A stretch of 64,000 nt of DNA from Novacetimonas cocois (lineage in GTDB: Bacteria > Pseudomonadota > Alphaproteobacteria > Acetobacterales > Acetobacteraceae), in contig NZ_QEXL01000017.1 of the NCBI RefSeq assembly GCF_003311635.1, positions 599-64,598 on the forward strand. The letters run 5' to 3'. Below are positions 58,075 to 64,000 of the stretch, piece by piece (positions within the stretch are counted from its first letter, which is position 1; each line of letters begins with the position of its first letter). Under the pieces are notes generated by a model that saw nothing but the letters and a program-made list of their open reading frames with translations, was not told the DNA's origin and searched no databases. The translations under genes and the position numbers were made by a program.

Positions 58075-59612
58075 GGCGTTGCGTCCGCTTCGACGAAGCG
58101 GGGGAAGATCCCCTTGGGCGCGGGCAGCGTCCGGCCCGCCGGCAGCGGCACATCCAGCGCGGCGAAGCTGCGTTCCCCGGCCTCCACACCCAGCTGGGTC
58201 AGCATGGCATCCATGCTCCGCGGCATGTAGGGCTGCAGGACCGTGGCGATGACACGCAGGCCATCGACGAGTACGCGCAGCACGTCGGCCATGCGTTGCG
58301 GGTCGGTCTTCTTCAGCGCCCACGGGGCCTGATGGTCAATATAGGCGTTGCTGGCGCGGATGACTTTCCAGACTTCCTCCAGCGCGTCCGTCAGGGCCTG
58401 CCTGTCGATCTGGCCTTCCATGATTTCCGGCAGCAGGCTGGCCTGCGCCAGAAGGGCCGTGTCCTCCGCCGTGTGGACGCCACGTTCGGGCAGGACGCCG
58501 CCACAGTTGCGCGCGATCTGCGACAGGGTGCGCTGGGCAAGGTTGCCAAGATCGTTGGCGAGTTCGACGTTCATGCGCGTGATGATGGCCTTGCGGCTGA
58601 GGTCGCTGTCCCCGCCAAACGGCATTTCACGCATCAGGAAGAAGCGGATGGGGTCCAGGCCGAATTCCTTCACCAGATCGCGCGGATCGACCACGTTGCC
58701 CAGCGACTTGCTCATCTTCTGGCCTTCGATGGTCCACCATCCGTGGGAGAAGACACGTTCAGGCAGCGCCAGTCCCGCCCCCATCAGCAGCGCGGGCCAG
58801 TAAATGGCGTGAAAGCGCAGGATGTCCTTGCCCACCAGATGCAGATTCGCGGGCCAGAAATCCCATCGTGGCGCGCTTTCGTCGGGATATCCGACGGCCG
58901 ACAGGTAATTGGCCAGCGCATCGACCCACACATACATCACATGTTTCGGGTCGCCGGGCACCGGAATGCCCCAGTTGAAGCTGGTCCGGCTGATGGACAG
59001 GTCACGCAGGCCCCCGCGCACGAAGCTGATGACCTCGTTCCGGCGGGAGGAAGGCTCCACAAAGCCGGGATGTTTTTCGTAAAGTTCCAGAAGCCGGTCG
59101 GCGAAATCGGACAGGCGGAAGAAATACGACGGTTCCTTCACCCATTCTACCGGCGCGCCGGTGGGCGCGACGCGCGTGCCATCGGGGCGGGTTATCAGTT
59201 CGTCTTCCTGATAGAAGCATTCATCGCGCAGCGCGTACCAGCCCTCGTACGCGCCAAGATAGATATGGCCGTTTTCCTCCAGCTTCTTCCACAGGGCGGA
59301 GGCCCCTTCGGCATGGCGGGGTTCGGTCGTGCGGATGAAATCATCGTAGGAGATGGCCATCGCATCATACATGTCGCGGAAATCCGCGGCGACGCGGTCG
59401 GCCAGGGCGATCGGGGTCATGCCCGCGGCCTGCGCGGCCTGTTCCACCTTCTGCCCATGTTCGTCGGTGCCGGTCAGGAAGAACACGTCGAATCCCGCCA
59501 GTCGCTTGAAACGCGCGATGACGTCCGCCGCGACGGAGGTATAGGCGTGGCCGATATGGGGCGCCCCATTCACATAATAGATCGGTGTCGTGACGTAATA
59601 GCGCCGTGTCAT
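58071..59612 (-). CDS. metG: Methionyl-tRNA synthetase
   Basis: Charges tRNA-Met. It is a class I synthetase of 513 residues, the short alphaproteobacterial form lacking the C-terminal tRNA-binding/dimer domain. HIGH is at 19-22 (APHIGHAY) and the KMSKS loop is GQKMSKSLGN. The zinc-knuckle cysteines are absent, as in several short MetRS forms. Its ATG overlaps the holB stop and its stop overlaps the tatD start, so it is embedded in the coupled operon. Confidence 0.95.
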   Translation of the reverse strand: MTRRYYVTTPIYYVNGAPHIGHAYTSVAADVIARFKRLAGFDVFFLTGTDEHGQKVEQAAQAAGMTPIALADRVAADFRDMYDAMAISYDDFIRTTEPRHAEGASALWKKLEENGHIYLGAYEGWYALRDECFYQEDELITRPDGTRVAPTGAPVEWVKEPSYFFRLSDFADRLLELYEKHPGFVEPSSRRNEVISFVRGGLRDLSISRTSFNWGIPVPGDPKHVMYVWVDALANYLSAVGYPDESAPRWDFWPANLHLVGKDILRFHAIYWPALLMGAGLALPERVFSHGWWTIEGQKMSKSLGNVVDPRDLVKEFGLDPIRFFLMREMPFGGDSDLSRKAIITRMNVELANDLGNLAQRTLSQIARNCGGVLPERGVHTAEDTALLAQASLLPEIMEGQIDRQALTDALEEVWKVIRASNAYIDHQAPWALKKTDPQRMADVLRVLVDGLRVIATVLQPYMPRSMDAMLTQLGVEAGERSFAALDVPLPAGRTLPAPKGIFPRFVEADATP

Positions 59613-60577
59613 ATTGCATTCACCCGCGCAAGCGCCGTCAGGAGCGCCTGCTGCTTATCCAGATTGAAATTTTCGGTCTCTGCCCGCAGGCGGACCAGAT
59701 CCTGCCACGCCCGCGCCATGTGTTCGGGACGGCGATCGCGGACCGGTCCCTCATGCCGTGGCTGACGGAGGAGTTCGCGTGTCCTTGTCGATATGGCATC
59801 GCATAACAGATCGAAAAAGACCGAAAAGCCATTTTCCGCCTCCGCGATGCTGCCGGCGATACGATAGGCATCCATGTCGCCGGTTTCGCCGGCCATCACC
59901 TCGTCCACCAGCGCGGAGAGTTTTACCCCGTTCCTGCGCAGCAGCGACAGGGCGCGCCCCGCCGATCCGTGGGCCAGCGGGATGACTTTCGCGATATCGT
60001 GCCGCTGCTCTTCCTCCACGACATCATGCAGGATGTCATCAAGCGCCTGTGGCGACAGCGGGCCAAGGTCCAGCGTCCGGCACCGGCTGCGTATCGTCGG
60101 CAGAAGGCGGCCCGGCGCGGCGCAGGTCAGGATCAGTATCGCGCCCCTTGGCGGTTCCTCAAGGATTTTCAGGATGGCGTTCGATGCGGTGCGGTTCATG
60201 TATTCCGCCCCATCGACGATCACGACGCGCCATCCTCCCTCCGCCGCCGTGCGCCGCAGGAACGCGCCGATCGGGCGCACGTCGTCGCCGACGATTTCGC
60301 GACGCAGGCGATGGTTCTTTTCGTCCATGGCGCGCGCGACCACCAGAAGGTCGGCATGGGTGCCCGCGCTGACGCGCCGCCCGACCGGGCTGTCATGATC
60401 CAGCGCGTCCAGAAGGGCGCGGGCCATCATGAAGGCCATCGTGGCCTTGCCGATGCCTTCCGCGCCGGTCAGCAGCCAGGCATGGTGCAGCCGTCCCGAG
60501 CGCATGACGCTCTCGAACTGTCGCCACGCGGCCCCGTGCCCATGCAGTCGTGTCCGTTCGCGTGGAGCCGTCATCAC
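59609..60577 (-). CDS. holB: DNA polymerase III subunit delta'
   Basis: A clamp-loader subunit that helps place the beta clamp on DNA. The 322-residue AAA+ protein has a P-loop at 38-46 (GAEGIGKAT) and the SRC arginine-finger motif (TIRSRCRTL). It is encoded between tmk and metG with four-base ATGA overlaps on both sides, a classic alphaproteobacterial arrangement. ATG 60577 follows from that overlap. Confidence 0.92.
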   Translation of the reverse strand: MMTAPRERTRLHGHGAAWRQFESVMRSGRLHHAWLLTGAEGIGKATMAFMMARALLDALDHDSPVGRRVSAGTHADLLVVARAMDEKNHRLRREIVGDDVRPIGAFLRRTAAEGGWRVVIVDGAEYMNRTASNAILKILEEPPRGAILILTCAAPGRLLPTIRSRCRTLDLGPLSPQALDDILHDVVEEEQRHDIAKVIPLAHGSAGRALSLLRRNGVKLSALVDEVMAGETGDMDAYRIAGSIAEAENGFSVFFDLLCDAISTRTRELLRQPRHEGPVRDRRPEHMARAWQDLVRLRAETENFNLDKQQALLTALARVNAI

Positions 60578-61221
60578 GCTTCCCGCGATGGCGGAAGGCG
60601 GGTCGCGACGTGGGTTGCGATTTCACGCGCGATGATTTCGGGTGGCTGTGTCGCGTCGAGCGTGATGCAGCGTTCGGGTTCCGCCTTTGCCATGGCGATG
60701 AAACCCTCCGCCACGCGGGCATGAAACGCCTCGTTCGCGGTTTCATAGCGATCGGGACGGTTGGCGCGCGCCCGCAGCCGCGCAAGTGCCACGGGGCGCG
60801 GGACGGTCAGGATGAATGTCAGATCCGGGCTGATGCCCGTGCGTTTGCGCAGCGATTCGATAAGGTCAAGGATCGCGGGATCGCCCTGCCCGCGTCCATA
60901 TCCCTGATAGGCGGCGGTAGAATCGGTGAAACGGTCCGAGATGACGACCTTTCCCGCCGCCATCGCCGGACGGATCAACTGGTCCACGTGATCGTATCGC
61001 GCGGAAAAATGCAGCAGGGTTTCGGCGCGTAGCGACAGGTCGTGGCCGCCGAACAGGAGGAAGTCACGCAGTGCCTCCGCCCCCGGTGTTCCGCCCGGTT
61101 CGCGCGTGCGCACGATCGCGTCCGCGGGCAGGCGCGTGCGTAGGTACTGTTCCAGCAGGGCGGCCTGCGTGGATTTTCCTGCCCCCTCACCCCCTTCGAA
61201 CGTGATGAATAAACCCGTCAT
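60574..61221 (-). CDS. tmk: Thymidylate kinase
   Basis: Phosphorylates dTMP to dTDP. The 215-residue P-loop kinase has FEGGEGAGKST at 8-18, the DRF substrate motif (SDRFTDSTAAYQGYGRG) and the LID region after it. It begins four bases beyond dacC and ends with an overlap into holB. Its placement with a polymerase clamp loader links dNTP supply and replication. Confidence 0.95.
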   Translation of the reverse strand: MTGLFITFEGGEGAGKSTQAALLEQYLRTRLPADAIVRTREPGGTPGAEALRDFLLFGGHDLSLRAETLLHFSARYDHVDQLIRPAMAAGKVVISDRFTDSTAAYQGYGRGQGDPAILDLIESLRKRTGISPDLTFILTVPRPVALARLRARANRPDRYETANEAFHARVAEGFIAMAKAEPERCITLDATQPPEIIAREIATHVATRLPPSREA

Positions 61222-61225
61222 GCGT

Positions 61226-62518
61226 TCAGTGATGTCCCAGCTTCTGTCCCAGCACGGCGGAGGCCCGTCCCAGCAGCCCCAGACGACCCACGTCCGCGCC
61301 TGCCACGACCGGTACCCTGATGTCGGCCAGTCCCGTATTGGAAATCACGACTTCGCCCAGCTGCTGCCCGGCCGTGACCGGCGCGGGGATGGGGCTTTTG
61401 TAATCCAGGCTGATATGGACGCGATTCTGCCATCCGTGGGGCAACGTCAGCAGGATGTCGCGCGTGGCGACCAGCGGCACGGTCGGGGCCCGGCCCAGCC
61501 ATACCGGCGCATTGTCAATCACCGCGCCACTGTGCATTAGCGTGGCGTTTTCAAAATTGACGAATGCCCATTCCAGCAGCCGTTCGCTTTCAAACGCGCG
61601 CGCATTGCTTGATGGCAGCCCGTTGACCGCCATGACGATACGGTTGCCCCCGCGTTCCGAACTGGCGCACAGGCCATACCCGCCGGCGTCGGTGTGGCCC
61701 GTCTTCAGGCCGTCGGCAATGCCCTTCACAACCAGCGCATTGCGGTTTTCCTGGGATATCTTGTTGTAACGGAAGCTTTTTTCCGAAAAGAAATGATAAT
61801 ATTCCGGGAAATCATGGATCAGGTGCATCGCGATTGTCGTGACATCGCGCGCCGACATGTAATGCCCGTCCGCGGGCCAGCCGGTGGCGTTCATGAAATG
61901 CGAGTTGGTCATGCCCAGCTGCGCGGCCTGCGTATTCATCAGGGAAACGAACTGGTCTTCGGACCCCGCGACACCTTCGGCCAGGACGATGCAGGCATCG
62001 TTGCCCGACTGGATCACCATGCCCTGGATCAGGTCGGACACCATCACCGATCCCTGCAGCGGGACGAACATCTTCGACCCCTGCATCCGCCATGCCTTTT
62101 CACTGACGGTCAGGGACTGGTCCAGTTTCAGGCGCCCGGCGCGCAGCATGCCGAACACGACATAGGCTGTCATCATCTTCGTCAGTGACGAGGGCGGCAT
62201 GCGTTCGTCCGCCGCCTTTTCCAGCAGGACCGCGCCCGTCGTGTAATCGACGATGCATGCCCACCGTGCCGGCGTGTCGACCGGGCCGATCAGGCTGTTG
62301 GCCGGGGCGTATGTTCCCGGCGGGGCATCCGGCGTCGCGGCCGGGGCTGCGGCCGCGGCAGCGCGATGTTTCCGCGCCGCAAACGCCCCCTGCCCCGCAG
62401 GCAGGAGCGCAAGCAGGCTGGCCGCCCCGGAAAGGATCGCGCGGCGTGTCGGGTGGCGCCCGTCATGCGGGGCGGTGGAAAGCGTCGCTGCGCGAAGACG
62501 CGTCTGTCCTGATGTCAT
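61226..62518 (-). CDS. dacC: D-alanyl-D-alanine carboxypeptidase (DacC-like)
   Basis: A penicillin-binding protein that trims the terminal D-Ala from peptidoglycan stems. SxxK is Ser111-Leu-Thr-Lys114, with SGN (IQSGNDA) and KTG (LKTGHTD) following. The 430-residue protein has a twin-arginine-like signal (TRRAILS then a hydrophobic run to about 47) and an Ala/Pro-rich linker (about 53-68). The C-terminal beta domain of PBP5/6 types is present. The start overlaps the mltB stop (ATGA). The twin-arginine look is suggestive only. Confidence 0.92.
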   Translation of the reverse strand: MTSGQTRLRAATLSTAPHDGRHPTRRAILSGAASLLALLPAGQGAFAARKHRAAAAAAPAATPDAPPGTYAPANSLIGPVDTPARWACIVDYTTGAVLLEKAADERMPPSSLTKMMTAYVVFGMLRAGRLKLDQSLTVSEKAWRMQGSKMFVPLQGSVMVSDLIQGMVIQSGNDACIVLAEGVAGSEDQFVSLMNTQAAQLGMTNSHFMNATGWPADGHYMSARDVTTIAMHLIHDFPEYYHFFSEKSFRYNKISQENRNALVVKGIADGLKTGHTDAGGYGLCASSERGGNRIVMAVNGLPSSNARAFESERLLEWAFVNFENATLMHSGAVIDNAPVWLGRAPTVPLVATRDILLTLPHGWQNRVHISLDYKSPIPAPVTAGQQLGEVVISNTGLADIRVPVVAGADVGRLGLLGRASAVLGQKLGHH

Positions 62519-63498
62519 GTAATCTCGTTACCCAGAAGCCCTACGGCCAGTGCATAGAAATCCGAAGGATTATAGCGCCGGATTGCGTTAAAATTACGAT
62601 AGACCATGAAGGAATCGCCGCCCGTTCCATCCGGGCGCAGGACCGCGCCGCGCATGTCGGGGCGCGGGAACGGGCTGCCGTCGATCTGCCTGACCCCCAT
62701 GTCCATCCATTCCTGCAATGTCCGGAAATGCGCGCGGCCAAGCTGGGCCAGCGGCAGCGTGTCCGGCACCGTGATCTCCTGCCCCCACGGTTCGTCGCTG
62801 ACCCATCCGGAATGCGAAAGATAGCTGGCGATGGAGCCGAACACGTCGGCCGTGGAATGCCAGATGTCACGCCGTCCGTCCCCGTCCATGTCCACGGCGT
62901 AGCGGAGATAGGCGCTGGGCATGAACTGCGGCTGTCCCATCGCGCCGGCATAGCTGCCGATCATCTGTTCGGGGGTGGTGTCGCCCATTCCAAGGATGCG
63001 CAGCGCCTTCATCAGTTCATCGTGAAAGAATTTCGCGCGTCGCCCGTCATAGGCCAGCGTGCAGAGCGCGTCGATGACGCCAAACGTCCCCATGCGCGTG
63101 CCATAGGCGGATTCCAGTCCCCATATGCCGGCGATCGCGGCCTGCGCCACGTTGTAGCGTGTCAGCGCCTGGTCAAGCAGGGGCCGCTGGAGGGTGACGG
63201 CGCTGCGCCCATCCGTAATCTTGCGTGGTGTGATGACGCGCTGGCGGTACTGCGCCCATGTAAGGTGGAATTCCGGCTGCGTGCGATCCAGTTTCAGCAC
63301 CTGCGGGTTGGGCACGGACAGGTTCAGCGCCCGCGCCGCGATCCCGGCGTCCAGCCCCTGTCGAATCGCGTCGTCGCGCACGCCCGCGACGAACGTGGCA
63401 TAATCGAGCGCATGGGCCCCGCGCGGCCGCGGGCCGGATGCAAGGGCCCCGGCGGACAGGGTGGCGGCGGAAAGCAGGAATGTGCGACGGACAAGCAT
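62515..63498 (-). CDS. mltB: Lytic murein transglycosylase, MltB type
   Basis: Cleaves peptidoglycan glycan strands with 1,6-anhydro ends. It is a 327-residue protein of the SLT-3/MltB family; the catalytic Glu is in GIWGLESAYG, and QFMPSAYLRYAVD is a family hallmark. ATG 63498 is chosen because it gives a compact signal with VRRTFLL (twin-arginine-like); a start at 63546 is also possible. It has no lipobox, so it would be soluble in the periplasm. First gene of the seven-gene minus-strand operon. Confidence 0.9.
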   Translation of the reverse strand: MLVRRTFLLSAATLSAGALASGPRPRGAHALDYATFVAGVRDDAIRQGLDAGIAARALNLSVPNPQVLKLDRTQPEFHLTWAQYRQRVITPRKITDGRSAVTLQRPLLDQALTRYNVAQAAIAGIWGLESAYGTRMGTFGVIDALCTLAYDGRRAKFFHDELMKALRILGMGDTTPEQMIGSYAGAMGQPQFMPSAYLRYAVDMDGDGRRDIWHSTADVFGSIASYLSHSGWVSDEPWGQEITVPDTLPLAQLGRAHFRTLQEWMDMGVRQIDGSPFPRPDMRGAVLRPDGTGGDSFMVYRNFNAIRRYNPSDFYALAVGLLGNEIT

Positions 63499-63822
63499 GT
63501 CGATGCTCTGCCACGGTGGCGGGGTGGATTCAATCCTCGACGCCATATTCGTGACGTTTCCGTCCCCCGGGGAAATGAATGGATACTTTGGGGTAACAAC
63601 TTGGGGTTTGTTCCTGTCGCGGAAGCATGCAACAAGGTCGCAACAGCGGGACCCCGGGGACAGGGATATCGTTTTTTCCCCCTCCCGGTCCTGCAGCATG
63701 CCGTGTCATGCCGCCCGGTGGCGGATATGTCCGCGCATGGATCATGAGTTGAAAAGAGGCTTGTCAGTTATTGATCGCGCTCATCCCCCTTTGCCTGCCG
63801 TGTGCGTGTTAGCCGTCCGGAG
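63499..63822. other. 324-base divergent gap before the last gene
   Basis: The region between mltB and the DedA-like gene. The mltB frame stays open to 63699 on the minus strand, but that part looks non-coding. No clear promoter, terminator or RNA was found; plus-strand TTGAAA near 63749 has no good -10 partner. Confidence 0.4.
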
Positions 63823-64000
63823 ATGTCGTTATCCCTGACTTCCATCCTCGCGGCGGCAGGCGCGTCGCCCCTGTTGCAGGGCCTGGCCATCATCGTGGGC
63901 ACGTTCATTCTGGAGGATGCCGCGACGATCATAACCGCCATGCAGGTGCAGACAGGGCATGTGCACCTGCCGGTGGCGCTTGTCGCGCTTTATATCGGCA
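63823..64000 (+). CDS. DedA-family membrane protein, 5' part only
   Basis: The window ends after 59 codons. The visible part has the DedA opening: a short N-terminal stretch, then GTFILEDAATIITA and a second hydrophobic run (VALVALYIG). DedA proteins are inner-membrane lipid-scramblase-like proteins tied to membrane potential, lipid flipping and antimicrobial peptide resistance. ATG 63823 has GGAG immediately before it, which is too close for an ideal ribosome site; GTG 63802 is an in-frame alternative. Confidence 0.65.
   Translation, partial: MSLSLTSILAAAGASPLLQGLAIIVGTFILEDAATIITAMQVQTGHVHLPVALVALYIG

Overview
The window looks like a stretch of conserved chromosome from an acetic acid bacterium (Acetobacteraceae, Alphaproteobacteria), most like Komagataeibacter. 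The DNA is GC-rich (I estimate low 60s percent). It encodes a close match to AarC, the succinyl-CoA:acetate CoA-transferase of the acetic-acid-resistance citric acid cycle, near a citrate synthase (AarA type) and a SixA/AarB-like phosphatase. Several clusters are alphaproteobacterial in style: tlyA after a dxs-like tail, miaB-phoH-ybeY-corC, uvrC-pgsA-moaD-moaE, guaB-rsmB, and tmk-holB-metG-tatD-MBL. I see no rRNA, tRNA, prophage, insertion sequence or CRISPR array. The species assignment is inference.

Layout. 1-6.2 kb: rRNA/tRNA methylation (tlyA, rlmN), argG, two lipoproteins (an FKBP isomerase and a c-type cytochrome), trpS and a YjbQ protein. 6.2-8.2 kb, minus strand: glutathione-dependent formaldehyde oxidation (adhC, fghA). 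8.4-10 kb: a bestrophin-type channel and a CarD regulator. 10-16.3 kb, minus: tamA-tamB. About 800 bases without a convincing gene follow. 17-21.1 kb: miaB, phoH, ybeY, corC. 21.3-26.5 kb: a DsbA-like oxidoreductase and an unusually long SMC. 26.6-32 kb: aarC facing away from phosphatase, chorismate mutase, sixA and citrate synthase. 32.2-36.2 kb: a small protein behind a Fur-like box, then pyrE, murI, a polyprenyl diphosphate synthase and a methyltransferase. 36.2-39.4 kb: class Ia ribonucleotide reductase, nrdA then nrdB, with paired NrdR-type boxes upstream and a folded palindromic element between the genes. 39.6-43.6 kb: moaE, moaD, an orphan lipoprotein, pgsA, uvrC. 44-51.2 kb: xth, an OmpR-type regulator, a YkuD L,D-transpeptidase, a cation/proton antiporter, rsmB, guaB. 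51.3-56.2 kb: the prkA-yeaH-spoVR stress operon. 56.5-63.5 kb: a seven-gene minus-strand operon running from mltB to an MBL hydrolase. The window ends inside a DedA-like gene.

How it fits together. AarC converts succinyl-CoA plus acetate to succinate plus acetyl-CoA, and citrate synthase condenses the acetyl-CoA with oxaloacetate; together they let the cell burn the acetate it makes. Envelope upkeep is strongly represented: tamAB, DacC, MltB, the L,D-transpeptidase, MurI, PgsA and lipoproteins. Translation and RNA upkeep is the other theme: tlyA, rlmN, rsmB, miaB, ybeY, trpS, metG.

Most worth a second look: the elongated SMC arms, the three-stem palindromic element between nrdA and nrdB, the Fur-box small protein, the NrdR box pair controlling an NrdA without an ATP cone, and the signal-less L,D-transpeptidase. 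No wholly new multi-gene system is evident.
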